64,000 nt of DNA from Kappaphycus alvarezii (GCA_002205965.3 NADL03000568.1:1-64000); one strand, 5' to 3'; positions 11,507 through 24,070 are shown, counted from the first letter of the stretch. The notes: generated by a model not told the origin, from the letters alone. Translations and numbers: made by a program.

Positions 11507-13844
11507 ATTATTTTGAAGCATTTTTGAACTCTTATTTCACTTGTTATTCTTCCTTGGCCTTCTTTGTCGACTTCGATCACCAATTTCCATTCCCAGAAGA
11601 AACTAAGGTATATATTGTACTCTTTGCGGGTTATTAATTAGACAGGATATAAGAATACTTCCGTTTTTTCTTTTGCGATGATTTTAACGACCTCTTCGAC
11701 AGCAAAATAAGTTTTTTTAAGTGGCGTTCACGGAATAATTTGACCCGGTCGGCTACTTGAACCTCTTTTTTCTTTTTTTGGTTTGTTAGCAAGAAAGAAC
11801 GCCCATTTTTTTCGCAATACTCCAGTATTTGGCCTAAAAATGGCCAAGTTGTCCTCAACGGGCTCAGCCGTTATCGAAATGAATATATTTTGCACACTTA
11901 AAAGCTTAATGGCTCGATTAGGGATTTATAAGTTATATGGGAGCATTTCATCTCTCTCATCTAACGAGTAAAGGACTGCAACTGTATATTGCTTTACTCT
12001 TTTCTGCTTGAAAAGAAAGTAAATAAGATAACTATTGTGTCATGGAATCAACATAATACTAAGTGTTTATTGAGCACGCATAGGGACAGAATAATAATTT
12101 CGGCGGTGGTAATTTCAAAATTAGGAGCAATGAACCGGACAAAGTAATTCTATCCGAGCGAAAAGATTTCAGAACCCTCACTTGATCGATATCATTCGAT
12201 CTTTGAAACAACAGGCTCTTCTGGAAGTTTTCATATCGACATGATGCAGTCCAGAATATCTTAAATCTTTCAATATTGCCAAAAGAATAATTCTAGTACA
12301 AAATTCACTTTTTCGAGGACCCTTGTATGTTTTTAATCTCGAGGTTGATTTTCATAGCTCGAATGATGATTTCCTGAGGTTCATTTTTATTGGCGATTTG
12401 TTCGAACAATTTATTGAAAACAACGTATTCCTTGGCAACTTCGATCGAACTTTTCAGGGTTATATAGGAATCATATTAGAACTCAAAATTGGAGCTTTCA
12501 AAGTGTCCAAGGAATCACAGAGCAATCTCTTTATTAGACTTTGCGGCCATACCAACATTGTCATTGAAGAAATGAAACTTGTTTACGTAGGAACTACGGC
12601 CATAAGCGACTACATTTACTTCAGTGAGTCTCTATAGAAGTTGTATGCAACGATCTAATTAGAAGAGAGATCAACAAATTATTTTGGTGACCGTGCTGAA
12701 GGGGTGATGTTGCTATTTCTTCCATCATTCCTCCTGCGAACTGTCTATATGGACTCTCTGTTAGTGTAATTACCTTCTTTTGCCTCTATTCACAGTTTAA
12801 GGCTAGCACAAGGGCTTACAGACATTACTGTAGTTTACTCTACGACCTTGAAATTGACGGCTACGTTCATGCATCGTAATGTGCTGTAAGATTGAGCTGA
12901 CCTTCTTTAGATCAGCTCAGGCAGCTTTAGTGTTCGCCTTTCACCGTCTTCTATATGGCTTCTGAAAACTTCCTTTGACTGTCCAGAAGCACCATTCGAC
13001 TCGCCTCGAGGTCTTTATAAGCCCCGGTATCTCTCTATATTCTGTCTGAGTAAAGACCCTCACCACCTTCTCAACTCTCAACTTTCTTCGCTGGTCCCTC
13101 ACTCTTTCTCTATCCCCTTCGCTCCCTCTCTTCCTTTTCTCAATCACTCTCACGGGTGTAGTAAGTGCTTCCAGGCCACAACTGCGAGATTTAAGATAAA
13201 AAATAAGTAAAATATTATAGGAAAGGATACAAAAATAAAGCGTAGAGTAAAGTAGCCGAGAGCTTCGCGACTTCTTTACCCGTTCTGTGCTTGGTCCCCA
13301 AGTGATGCAGGCGCGACATTTTTCCACCCACCGCCTGAATTCGAAGTTAATTTCTGAATAACCTCCGCAAGCTTCTGTGCCATAATGTACAACTAGTAAA
13401 GGTCTACTACCACAGCTGATTAATGTTTATATCTAAAAAATCTTACAACTAGCCAAAAGGTATATTTTCGGTGACTTTCAAGACAAGAGCCAGCCACCAA
13501 TAAGCATGAAAAGGTATTGATTGCTTGTACAGTGCGGTGTCTTTGTCGATTCTGGCGCGGTACAACTCACATTACGGTAATTTGCCTTGTAATTCGAAGC
13601 CGCGGCCGTAATAGCCAGCCCAACATGCCTGCTGGCCGGTCTCTCACGGTAACTTAAGTGGTACCATGGGTCAGGGTTTACGAAATTCCAGGCCACAACA
13701 GACCATGTCTTTCAAATATTACAGTACCCTACATTCGAGGGTTCGAGCTGCTCTTACCTGTAGGCACGCTGCTACGGCCGTCACATCGAACGCGGAATGC
13801 CTTCTAGCTGACACTGAGCCGGCCATGTAAGTAATATTATTTAT
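11507..13844. other. no recognisable gene; possible retroelement leader remains
   Basis: The frames at 12,323-12,637 (+) and 12,941-13,327 (-) have no motif I can name. Given the gypsy relic to the left on the minus strand, the region may hold its gag and 5' LTR, but I found no matching LTR. A reversed family X edge lies at about 13,700-13,735. Confidence 0.35.
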
Positions 13845-14115
13845 TGTTACACATCAGTGACGAAGTATCCCGCACAATGCAATAGCAGCGTGGATAATTT
13901 TGCTGTACGTACTACTAAAAGCCTTTTGAGGGCATGAAACGGACCAGCAATTGGGTCCTCCGTAAAGAGAGAGCATGCATTCTGGAATACTAAATGAAAA
14001 TGACAAAGTCATTAATAATCAACAGCAACCCGCAAGAGGGGTTATACTGGCGGTATAAAATGGGGACCACTCGGTCAACACAATAAAGAAAGGGACGGGG
14101 CCAATTTTCAATCTT
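13845..14115 (+). repeat. 5' LTR region of copia element D
   Basis: The part 13,898-14,110 matches 23,698-23,914 closely over about 210 bases, including GGACCAGCAATTGGG, GAGCATGCATTC, GGGGTTATACTGGC, AAAATGGGGACCACTC and CACAATAAAGAAAGGGAC. The first part (TGTTA at 13,845, then CATCAGTGACGA...TATCCCGC...GCGTGG) matches the start of the right-hand boundary at 18,307. A TATA-like GGTATAAAATGGGG sits at about 14,052. The exact ends are uncertain; TGGTAGAACC a few bases downstream could be the primer site. Confidence 0.6.
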
Positions 14116-14149
14116 CTGAAATGGTAGAACCACAAGATTAAGTAGCGTT

Positions 14150-14998
14150 TTTCTACGAACTTACCTATTCTTCGACGCTCATATCAAGAAGTCCCAAACG
14201 GAGAATATTGGCCACTCAGAATCGCTACACAAACTTAAAAAGCACAGACGGATACATCCAATGGAGACACTATGTACATGAGCAAAAAGGAGGGGGACTA
14301 CTATTAAATATGACTGCAACCTGAACCTGAACAATGTATTGCCTTCAATACAAGAAGATGGAGAGAATCAATTATCAAGACTAAGAGCAAAATCGTCCTA
14401 TTTCTCAGACATGGACCATTAGCTCAGACAAGACGCATTTTGGACAGTGATAATGCAACAGAAAAAGGTTTATGGGACATGATTCTACGTTCCTATACTA
14501 AATCTAACGCTCAAGCTATACCGAACCTCAGGACCGAAATCCACAATTTACAATTCAAAGAAGACGGTAATGATAAAGCACATATGGATAAATTTAATGG
14601 TATTCTTGGAAAGCTAGCAACATATTATTTAGATGCCCCCGGCAATAAGAAGGAATCAAAGGTATTACGTACCATGTCAGAATCTTTCGCACTGTTGGCA
14701 ATGGCATTTCAGATGACTGATATCACATTTGACAAGTTATTCAACGCTGTAGATGGGGAAATGTCACGTCACAATAACAAACACAAGAAAGAACAAATGC
14801 CTAGTTCTTCCTCAAATCAAGCCTTCAAGAAACACAGGGACAATTGGAGAGTTTCAGGAGCTTTTAGAAATGGACCTGGAAATGGACGAATTCATACCAC
14901 CGCCAATTCAGACGATATTGACTGTTATGTATGTGAAAGAAGGAGACATGGGGCTCAATATTTCAGGTATACAGCCCGAAACTCAGACCGCTGAGTAA
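14150..14998 (+). pseudogene. copia element D gag
   Basis: Upstream of the main frame the sequence reads LKSTDGYIQWRHYVHEQ, a typical start of the copia gag head. The 14,440-14,994 frame continues with KGLWDMILRSYTKSNAQAI and LQFKEDGNDKAHMDKFNGIL, and ends with a zinc knuckle, CYVCERRRHGAQYF. The last cysteine of the CX2CX4HX4C pattern is replaced by phenylalanine. It would package element RNA in the capsid. The head is broken by stops, so the gene is not intact. Assignment rests on the gag helix pattern, the knuckle and the pol remains directly downstream. Confidence 0.75.
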
Positions 14999-15229
14999 GT
15001 AGGGAATGCAGTAGGGGAGGTTACCGTAGTCGTGGCCGTGTATTTTTCCGTGGTGATCATCATGGCGGTAGTGCTCATCAATACCTATCATACCAAGGAA
15101 ATAACTACAACTAATTGTGGGATAGACTTCCTCAAAGCCGATAATCAGCTCCAAATGGTGATAGAAGATGAGACAACTACAAAAATATTTATTCAAAACA
15201 AGCTCATCAATATGGTGGTCGTATAGTTC

Positions 15230-18200
15230 AGGATGAGCCACCAACGAACTTCCCAACGACAAGCACAAAAAATAGACACTCTCTTGGAGGATAAGGATTT
15301 ATTACAAAGGTCACATTCAACTCTAAGCTTTCTACAATGGAGGAAGCCAAGGTGGCATCGGGTCTTATTGACTCAGGAAGCACACATCATTTCGTACATT
15401 CCAAGAAATTCTTTTACGAAAACGAAGATATCCAAGTAGAAGTACAAGCCGCGCCCAGGGTATCGGATATGATGGGAAAACAGCTATAAATCTTGATTTC
15501 AACGGAGGTACATTCAGCGAAGCCTATGATGTTCCCGAGTTCTTCAAAATATCATTTCAGTTGGAAAAATCTCCATTTCATTCGATATATTGTTCTCATC
15601 TGACAACCGACGTTGCATGGACGCAATGTAACCGGAACAAAGTGATTTTCGCATTTTTGGGAAAGTTATAAGGAATCTTACACACAAAAATACATCAAAA
15701 ATGGGCTTTATACAACGAACTTCATCATACTTTCCAACGATCGCCATTTTACTGCCGAGCGACGCAATGACTGAGTACGAAAATTAACCTTACGCTGCAT
15801 GTCATGCAATAAGACTTCTATACAAACAGAATTAGCTCTTTTCTGGCACTTTGCAGATGGAAAACCTCTCCTGCAACGACAAATGCAGCTAGATAAAATA
15901 TTCGACTCAGTACCAAACTTCTCTCGGCACACTTTGGAAACCATACTGTGGATCCCTTCTGCAATTGGGAAAGCAAAAAAGGCTCTAGTAGTAGGGATCC
16001 AAACTATAACAAAAGCTCTATTACACGTGACACACCTCGGCATCACTGGCAGAAATCCCCGCCAAGCCTTGGAGGAAGCACTAATGCCATGGCTACCATC
16101 GACGACTTCCCAACAAAGTCTGACGGTTTTTTATTTTCTAACAAATCCGACGTCAGTAACTGCCTATCAGACTATAAATCAAGATCCGAGACTGTAACAG
16201 GGTGCCGCTTGCTCAATATACGATTTGAAGGAGCGGGTGAAAACACAGCAAGCATCTGACAACAGTATTTTGAGAAGCATGGTGTCACCCTCGAATACTC
16301 ACCTCCTTACGAGCCACAAAGCAACCGCACCACTGAGCGATTTTAGGGAACTCTGCACACGGTGCAGCGTTCTGCTTCTATTTTCAAGGCTCCCTTAGGC
16401 TCTATGGGCTGGGGCTACGCAGCACTGTAACTGGCTACGCAACAGACTACCAGCATCAAAAATTGACAACATGATACCAATTCTCAGCTGTAATCTAACA
16501 GCAAACATCAATTTCTCAAATGTTGAGACGTTTGGGCAGCCTTATTATACGCACCCCACACGTCGGCACATAAAATCGTCGCAATAGACATTGGTCTATC
16601 TATGGATACTTTCTTGGAATGCCAAGTGACCAGACGCTATATCGAATTTTTCTTCTCGATAAAAACAAAATCATTCTCACCCGAACCCGAGACTTAAGAG
16701 ATGTTCAAAAGAACAACTCCCAGGCGTTGCAAATCTACTAGAAGTAATATGAAGGCAGTCTGCGTAAACTCATAGGGAACTCAACGATGGAGACAATTTC
16801 GATGAAGAACTAATATTCCAAGCCTTCGCAGTCTACTGCTTACCTCGGTCCAAGGGTATCACCCCCTGCTTTACATCCCGAAACCGAGCGTACAGCAACT
16901 GAATATCAATCTCGCTGAAGAGGGCCCTTCAAGAAAATAAATGGCACTACGCAATAGACAGAGAGCTTCATGTTTTGGTGAATAGCGCTACATAGCGATA
17001 TCTAAAGCGAACCCCAGACATGAAACCAATACAATTCACCTGGAACTTCAAACTTAAACCAGTAGACACCATTGGGAAATAGTTGGTCACAAAAACGAGG
17101 TGCTGCCTCCGGGGATATTTACAGAACCCCCATGTCGACTTTGATCCATCACAATTGTATACTCCCGTCGCATCGCACGATGCAATGCGACTACTTTTGC
17201 CATTTGAGGCCTCAAATAGATTCATTATCGAAGGCGGAGACTTCGCAAACGAATAATTATATAGGGACCGGGATGTTATGATATTAGAACAAGTTTGTGA
17301 TTGTAGTGGGAAGCAAGCACGCCCCGGGATTGTCAGTGAACTCTTTAATTCCAGCTATGGGGTAAGAAAAGCCGGAAAATATGAGGATCTTTTCTCTGAA
17401 AGACACTTGCCAACACGGATTTTACATGCTCAAGAATTGACAAGCAAGTATACTTTAAGAGGTGAAGTAGCAACATCCAACATGTCGCAGCGGTGGTGGA
17501 CGACATGATATTTTTTTATGAATCCCAGCCACTACTATACCACTTCAAACAACAGCTCGTAGGTTGGTTTGATTTGAAGTTCTTTGGCACATTTTTTCAT
17601 TAAATGGGTAAATTAAATACATTTCATACTGAGTACCCATAACAAAAAACGAGTTATGCCAAATACATTGTTACCATGAACAGCATGACAGGATGCAATA
17701 CCACCCGCACTGCTTTAGGACCGGATGCCGACAACATGCCAGCATACCCACATAATCCTCTACTTGGTGGCCGTGATCATAAGGTATACCGCTCATTAAC
17801 TGGAAAATGGTTTATTTATCTGTGTATACACGAACGGACCTCGCTTTTTAACTCTCAGCTATAGCACGTCAAGTACACGCCCCTACAACTCGACAATTAC
17901 AACTCGTTAAGAGAATTTTGCGATATGTCTCCGGAACTTCCCAATATGGATTCCCTTACAAAAAAAACACCGACAAGTATCATGACTCCCATTAAGAATA
18001 TTCGGATTCAGACTGGGCAGGGTGCAGGCATTCAGAGCGTTCTACTACCTGTTTTATCATTTCACTGAATGAAGGACCGATTCTCTGGGAAAGCCAAAAG
18101 CAAACAGTAATCGCACTTTCATACGCTAAAGCAGAACTAATTACATTCTTAACATGTGCCAAACCCCTGACATGGGTATGGCGTATATGTTGTGAAATCT

Positions 18201-18250
18201 ATAACTCGGCTACTATTGGGAAGTTCACTTTACTTAGGTCAGGGCCCAAC
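15230..18250 (+). pseudogene. copia element D pol (PR-IN-RT-RH) relic
   Basis: The order is that of Ty1/copia. Protease: SGLIDSGSTHHFVHSKKFF at about 15,360-15,420. Integrase: SLGGSTNAMATIDDF and KSDGFLFSNKSDV at about 16,050-16,150, then EKHGVTLEYSPPYEPQSNRT and TTERF at about 16,270-16,345. RT: HYAIDRELHVLVNS, RCCLRGYLQNP and LYTPVASHDAMRLLL at about 16,950-17,200, and HVAAVVDDMIFFYES at 17,482-17,527 as the active-site box. RNase H: LVKRILRYVSGTSQYGFPY, SDSDWAGCRHS and ILWESQKQTVIALSYAKAEL at about 17,905-18,140. Stops and frame changes occur throughout. The VVDD box itself is preserved. Confidence 0.85.
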
Positions 18251-18306
18251 CTTTCCATTACTCACAATAAACCAACCCAAATTCCCCCTTAGGTCATGTA
18301 CTCTAG

Positions 18307-18411
18307 TGTTAGCCATCAGCGACGACTTATCCCGCATAACGCGTTAGCCGCGTGGAAATAACCGACCACATCTTCCATGAGTAAAATGACCCAAAAATTA
18401 CCCTTTTACTT
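18307..18411 (+). repeat. right boundary of element D / family X copy
   Basis: TGTTAGCCATCAGCGACGA, then TTATCCCGC and GCGTGG, repeats the first 50 bases of the left boundary at 13,845. It then diverges into the ACCGACCACATCTTCC and CCCAAAAATTACCC edge seen reversed at 1,598-1,680. Either this is a truncated 3' LTR or both ends of D touch copies of repeat X. Confidence 0.45.
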
Positions 18412-18725
18412 TGAATCCAACTACAATCAACTACAACGGTACTGGGGCCTTGGGGCTTGCAATGATTGAGAAATTATCTCAGAGAATCGAACACATTCAG
18501 ATTAAGTGGCATAACGTAAAAGAGATTTTTCGTGAAAACATAATCAGAATGAGCAAATTATCCACAAAAATTCAACTTTTGGACATCTTGACTAGTGATG
18601 GCGGGGAATTACTGGTCATAGATTTTTAAATACATTAAAATTGAAAATTTTTCAATTCCCTGTAATAGAATTATTCCAAAAGAATTGTCATTTTATTCAC
18701 TACCTGTTCATATAAGCTCACAAAG

Positions 18726-18857
18726 GAATTAATGACTTCCTGGGGTAATAAAAGAATTAACGACTTTCTGAAGTCATTAAAGAATTTATGACTTACAGAA
18801 GTCATTAAAGAATTTATGAATTACAGAAGTCGTTAAAAAATCAATGACTTGATTACC
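18726..18857 (+). repeat. 28-bp tandem repeat with inverted GAAGTCAT motif
   Basis: Four consecutive 28-base units start at 18,726, 18,754, 18,782 and 18,810, followed by a partial fifth. A unit reads GAATTTATGACTTACAGAAG TCATTAAA. ATGACTT and AAGTCAT within a unit are complementary, so each unit can pair with itself. Two further direct copies of TTACCTG...GCAATAGAATTCAC follow at about 18,867 and 18,922. The block lies left of the hAT transposase and shares the GAAGTCAT word with the palindromes to its right. Confidence 0.8.
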
Positions 18858-19236
18858 AAATTATTACCTGAGAGCAATAGAATTCACATTGGCAAAATTA
18901 TTACTATTACCAATTAATTACCTGTCTGCAATAGAATTCACCACTATGGTATAGAGAAATAATAACTGTATTTCCGTTCTTATTCTATCGGAATAAATAT
19001 TCACCGTACCACATCTCGAGAATTTCATGACCACAAAGTAATTAATTATCTATGACTTGACCACCACCGATTCTTCTCAAAAGTCATGATTTTACAGTAA
19101 TCTATACTATTGCCTAGAATAACACAGTTTTGAACATAGATCCAAATAGCCACAATATACTTGGTCAGAGCCGTTTAAGACCAGAATATACAATGTTTAC
19201 CGAAAACTACCGATTTCATGGCCTTTTCAGCTAAAA

Positions 19237-21643
19237 ATGAATTCCCAGAGCGCAAATGTGCAATCCGAGCCCCTAATGCAAGCCAAACCCCCTTCGGTCC
19301 GCGAAAAAGGTCCAACGGCCCCTCTTTCCGTGCAAAACTCATCAGGTCCGGCAACGGCCCATTCTGTACCGTATGATGGAAATTCAAACAAACAGATCTT
19401 TTCTTTCGTGCAGCTTGAACGGCTTTACTCCAAACATGAACCACACAAGCGAATGTTCAAATGTCGGCTTTGCGCGAAAGTAGGTGCTTTGGGACGTGAA
19501 ACCACAAATATCCGAAGCCACGTGAACAGAAAAAACAAGAAACTGATATCTACGTGTCATTCGATAAATATAAGGGAGTTCAGCTATTATATCAATCCTG
19601 ACAAACCCTGGCTTCAAGAAAATGTTTACCCAGAAGGTCAACAAATCGGGTTCCGTTCAGAAGAAATTTATTCGGTTATGCGCCGAATGGATTGCTCTCA
19701 ATCAAAGACCGCTTTCTATTGTTGAAGATTCGGGGTTTCGCGCAATAGTAGATGAATTTGCTCCAAAAATCAACCATGTCAGCCGTCAGGCCGTCAGTCG
19801 TATTATACAGAAATCCGAGGCTATTGTTGATAAGTTGAATGCAGATAAACTCGAAAAGGTTCCGATTTTAGCTGGAACTACAGAGTTTTGGACAGCCGAA
19901 AATAATGACTCCTATTCATCTTTAACAATATCGTTCATTAACAGCGAATGGAGATACCGTACAAACTTGGTATGCTGCACTAAGCTGGTTGGTCGCCATA
20001 ATGGAAAGGAACTTTCACGCTTTCTTCTTGAATCTACGAAGAAATTAGGAATCGAAAAAACGTGTCTTTTATAACCACTGACAGCGCTGCTAATGCGAGG
20101 AAACAGGTCGCCCTTACGTCGGAAGAGGAAGGGATTTTGGCTGAAATTGAAAATTCTGTACTGCTGGAGTCGCGGCTCGAGAAAATCAGAGAGCTTGAAA
20201 GTGGAGAGGAAACCGACGAGGTCGCCTCGATTTGTGCGCAAGAAAGGGATGCAATTACGTTTAAGGCAACTGAATCTGAACCCGCTGCCAATGAATCAGT
20301 GTTCGAAGAAGCTGGAACTGGACTGGATGACAAGGATGGTAATGAGGATTTCAGCGAATATTCAATCGATTATCAGCTCAATTTGATCCTGAATGGAACC
20401 TTGCCGCAGTTGCCTGAAAACATCTCCCCTGCAGATACTGTTCCTGAAAGATCCTCGACCAATGAGACACAGTTAGATTACACTTTCGGATCTTCTTGGA
20501 ACCGAATCGCATGTGCATCTCATTAGCTTCCGATTTCTTCTCGTGAGGCATTCCCAGACAAGGAGATTGACGAATTACTTATGAAATTGCGCTAGACTGT
20601 CAAGTTTTTTAAGAAGTCTGCAGTTGCGGCACAGTACCTTATTTCAGAGCTTTCGTTAAAAAAATGCGGGTATATTGCGACCAAATTTGGATGTTAAGAC
20701 AAGATGGGGATCTACTGTTTCAATGGTTGAGATTTTTTTGTATTTGGAACCCTATTTTGGATCCGCAGCCGAAAAACTGTATGCTGACAATGTTACATAA
20801 AAAGGTGTCGGTCCAGCTGATAGACTTACTGCTAGGAAAAAGCTATCCCTGAAAGCTATTTTTGAGCTATTCAGGGCAGTCGAAGAAAGTAAAGCTTTGT
20901 TGGGCTCTCAGGTAGGCCCGAAAATGCATTTGAAGGACATTTGTTCGGCAGGAATTTTGAAAATTCTGAAAAAGGAGAAGGAACAAAATTTAATTGATTC
21001 TGTGACGCGGAGATTGGTAGATGATTTATCTGAATTACTCCTGAACCGCCGTAAGAAGGATAACCTTCAGTGTCCAACGGCAGGGCATTGCGCTCATGTT
21101 GCGACTCTTCTGACTTCCAGGTATTTCAAAATGAAGCACAAGGTTTTCTTGGGTGTAGTTGATGCTTACGCACTTTCTGACACATCCTTTGTGAAGCTCA
21201 TCTCAAAATTGGCGGAGAACTACTTCACTATCACGGTTTCGTCGGGGTCTGATGCTTTAAATGAAAAAGATTCCAAACTATCAAAGAAGGATGTTTTATC
21301 AAGTTTCGATTTAGATGATGATGATGTGCAAATCGGGGATAAAGTTGATGCCTCCATTGATTCTGAAATTAACCTTTACATGTTTACGGCGGATTCTGCA
21401 AAAGAAATGGAACCGCTGTATTTTTGGAAGACGTATGAAGGCACATTCCCAATCTTATCTCGAGTCGCACGTGTTGTTTTTACTCCTCATTCTTCCTCAA
21501 GGTCATCTGAAAGAGTTTTTAGCGTTGCTGGATCATTTAGATCCAAGAAGAGATCCCGGCTGACAACTGACCTTACCGAATGTCTGTTGAGTATTGGAGA
21601 CTATCTGAAGAGACCAAAGCATCTTCCAGACGAATTGAATTAG
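19237..21643 (+). pseudogene. hAT transposase pseudogene
   Basis: The N-terminal part (19,237-19,725) holds a BED-type zinc finger (FKCRLCAKVGALGRETTN...H) after a low-complexity head. The next frame (19,622-20,074) carries PLSIVEDSGFRAIVDEFAPK and GTTEFWTAENNDSYSSLTIS. The last frame begins SFITTDSAANARK, the second acidic motif. In the first motif glutamate stands where aspartate is usual (TTEFW). An acidic linker follows, then a broken stretch at 20,527-20,890. The 20,897-21,643 frame ends with the hATC dimerisation block: SSSRSSERVFSVAGSFRS, then SRLTTDLTECLLSI. The gene is full-length for the family but has at least three frame changes and several stops. A poly(A)-like AATAAAGTATC lies at about 21,724. 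Confidence 0.9.
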
Positions 21644-21649
21644 ATCCGC

Positions 21650-22250
21650 AATATTGAAAATGTTATAAATTATTTATTTGACGTCTTTTGAATACCTTTT
21701 ATATGTCAAGCTACTTGTGGTATAATAAAGTATCACTCGCTCCTTTGACGAAAAAGACTTCTATTTATATTTATATGCACTGCTTCTCTGCCCCAAGCCC
21801 TGTAAAAATAGGTATTTATCTATACCCATACAAATAAATACAACTTACCCCTTTAAAGTAAGTTCAAGATTCATTTTACCATGTTAGTGAGCTCCAGTTT
21901 ATATATGTTGTGTTTCCTGTAATAAATCCTCTAAAAATATTCAAAAAACAGCCTTTTACTCATAAAAATGGTTTTACACATAGCTGCCCTTCTGGGGACA
22001 TATTACTATGAGTAGTACTCCAATCTCTGGCGCTTCTTAGCTGGAATCTAGATAACAACTTCCTTGTATTGCGTTATGACAGTAATCTGAGAACGATCTC
22101 GGAATCAGGAAATTAAATCACCACTTCAACTAAGTTGCTGCGAGAAAGGATATGACTATCCAGAATCCCAGGACTTAGGCTCAACCACTCGACCACGGGT
22201 CGATTGCTGAGAATAATGACGCGAATAGTTGTATATATACATTGCATTTT
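21650..22250. other. hAT 3' flank, no gene seen
   Basis: AT-rich sequence follows the transposase. I could not find a convincing terminal inverted repeat or 8-bp target duplication. Confidence 0.4.
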
Positions 22251-22261
22251 TCAAATGTCTG

Positions 22262-22570
22262 TCGCTGCACGTGGCCGACGTGGACTACCCATTTAGCACT
22301 TAGCTAGCAGTATAGTCGTATACTGGAGCGGACACCCGTTATACTGATGCCATAAAGTTATCACAGTCAACACAACTACAGCAGTGATCCGCAGACCTAT
22401 TTATCAGCGCATTAGTTGCACACTGTGGTCTTCTGTTGCTTGCAATGGCGATTCTATCGCGAGCCCCACTACACGCGCCTGACGTGGACCGTCCGGTTAG
22501 TTCTTAGCCGTATAGTCAGTCCTGCAGTGTACACGATAGATGCTCAATGAAGTAAGGTTTCATTTTGAGT
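22262..22570 (+). repeat. repeat R1, two partial copies in tandem
   Basis: 22,262-22,372 matches 1,750-1,880 (GTCGCTGCACGTGG, AGCTAGCAGTATAGT, GGAGCGGACACCCGTTATAC, ATGCCATAAAGTTATCAC). About 100 bases further, CCTGACGTGGACCGTCCGGT and CTTAGCCGTATAGTC form a more diverged partial copy that ends in CAATGAAGTAAGGTTTCATT, a string also seen near 1,010. Confidence 0.6.
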
Positions 22571-22686
22571 GGCCGCATTGATAGTTTTCGGCAGATGAGT
22601 GCATTAAACAGGGCCTGTTCAAACAATTGAAACGGATTTGTTTCTTTGGGTTCGAACCCTCACTCTGAAGATCGTAGTGCACTGAA

Positions 22687-22835
22687 CGTACTGTACAGTA
22701 CAGTACAGTGCAACATGGAGTACAGTTACTGCATTGTACAGTTCAGTGCATGACTGCATGTTGCACTTTTCTGGTAGGCCTTACACTGTAATATAGAGCA
22801 CCGTACACTACTGTATAGCACAGTGCGGAACTATT
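22687..22835. repeat. TACAGTAC-type repeat cluster
   Basis: ACGTACTGTACAGTACAGTA begins the cluster. It continues with many scattered TACAGT/ACTGTA words (ATGGAGTACAGTTAC, TTGTACAGTTCAGTGC, CACCGTACACTACTGTATAG). It can fold in several ways. It lies between the R1 copies and the palindromes at 22.87 kb. Confidence 0.7.
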
Positions 22836-22873
22836 CCGTTCGTCATGACTAGGGGAATAAATTTCGGAGAATT

Positions 22874-23073
22874 AATGACCTAGCTGGTACTGTAATTATG
22901 ACTAGCTAGGTCATTCAAATATGAAGTCATACTCACAATTATTGACTATGACTTCATAAATTAATTATGAGGTGATAATTCCTGTCTCGGTCTGAGAGGG
23001 AATTAAATTACCCGGTAATAGAATATTTTTATTCATTAAGTGCCGGTCATTGAATAAGTTTTTTTATTACCGG
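22874..23073. repeat. three adjacent palindromes
   Basis: Stem 1: AATGACCTAGCT at 22,874-22,885 pairs with 22,904-22,915. Stem 2: TATGAAGTCATA at 22,920-22,931 pairs with 22,947-22,958. Stem 3: CCGGTAATA at 23,012-23,020 pairs with 23,065-23,073, reinforced inside by TTATTCA/TGAATAA. The GAAGTCAT word is shared with the 28-bp repeats at 18.73 kb, so these may be the two subterminal regions of one hAT element. Confidence 0.8.
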
Positions 23074-23079
23074 CCATAA

Positions 23080-23690
23080 ATAATCTTGACGAAGTGTTTA
23101 GGCTACAAAAAGTTCTAGTACTTAATCCGTGAGCTTGGAAAAACGTGGTAGAGGTCGGAACTTTCATTAATCAAATAGAGAATGGGATTACTGGCAAAAC
23201 CGAACACTATTAACCGTTTTCGCTATTGCATACTCCTAAAGACCTAGTTATCCTGATCTCGGAGAGATGAGTGAGTATTCGCAACGGGTAATTAAGAGAC
23301 AAACATATTCCAACTATGAGGTTCACAATTAGCAGTTCATAAAGTGTTCTCAATCACCTAAGGTGGGGCCCAACAGTTGGATTCGTTCAACCATCGTTAT
23401 CAATTGCTGCTAAGCGAAGATGAGAACCGGGTATTTACACCAATTAGATAAGAAATCTTTGAATCTTTAACCGTATATTCATATTGAGATGTAACGTGTA
23501 CTACCTGTCCCATCTTAACCCATCATAATAATCTATTGATTTACAATCAATAGGATGTGGACTAATTTGTAACAAACGTATCTTTTGAATTGTGGGTACT
23601 ATGCTCAGTTCCCGCGTACCAAATGTGATTCTGCCTTATTTGCTTGGCTTGACTGAGGTCTTAGGTCCGATGAAGCAGTGGCTTCGCCGA
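23080..23690. other. no recognisable gene
   Basis: Nothing identifiable. A short inverted pair (TCTATTGATT / AATCAATAGA) lies at about 23,531-23,553. Confidence 0.4.
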
Positions 23691-23697
23691 GGAGGGG

Positions 23698-23914
23698 TGT
23701 TGCTGTATGTACTACTAGATGCATTTCAGAGTGTTATAACGGACCGGCAATTGGGCTCTCGTTGAGGAGAGTGCATGCATTCCGGGATATTAAGTGCAAA
23801 TGACAAAAGAGTAACTAATAATCAACAGTAACCCACGAGAGGGGTTATACTGGCAGTGTAAAATGGGGACCACTCCGTCAACACAATAAAGAAAGGGACA
23901 GGGGCCAATTTTCC
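23698..23914 (+). repeat. solo LTR related to copia element D
   Basis: It matches 13,898-14,110 with scattered substitutions and short indels across the whole length, from TGTTGCTGTATGTACTACTA to GGGGCCAATTTTCCA. No internal retrotransposon sequence adjoins it. I could not identify a target duplication, so the ends are approximate. Confidence 0.7.
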
Positions 23915-23939
23915 ATGCTCTGGCACATGCTCTGGCACA

Positions 23940-24070
23940 ATCACCCACATCTTCCATACATTAAAAATAACCCTAAAATTCCCCCACGTTCCCCCCAGTG
24001 CAATACAATTCGTCTCCTCGTGGTGGGGGAATTTGGGGTGCTTTAATCATTAGAGATGCAGAATGGCTAT
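23940..24070. repeat. two family X edges facing each other
   Basis: ACCCACATCTTCCATACATT then CCCTAAAATTCCCCC (23,945-23,985) is followed within 40 bases by the opposite orientation, GGTGGGGGAATTTGGGGTG then CTTTAATCATTAGAG. The two C-rich/G-rich ends thus form an inverted pair. This may be a junction of two insertions or the two ends of one short element. Confidence 0.5.

Noticed and set aside
18726..18857. Tandem 28-bp units considered as a CRISPR array
   Set aside because: Units are directly adjacent without spacers, in a eukaryotic transposon setting.
22630..22690. GGGTTCGAACCC, a tRNA T-arm-like word
   Set aside because: No anticodon arm, D-arm or acceptor pairing fits around it, so I do not call a tRNA or a tRNA-derived SINE.
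13845..23914. 13.8 kb and 23.7 kb LTR-like copies as one 10-kb element
   Set aside because: Copia D pol ends with RNase H at about 18.25 kb, and the hAT gene and other repeats lie between, so 23.7 kb is better read as a solo LTR.
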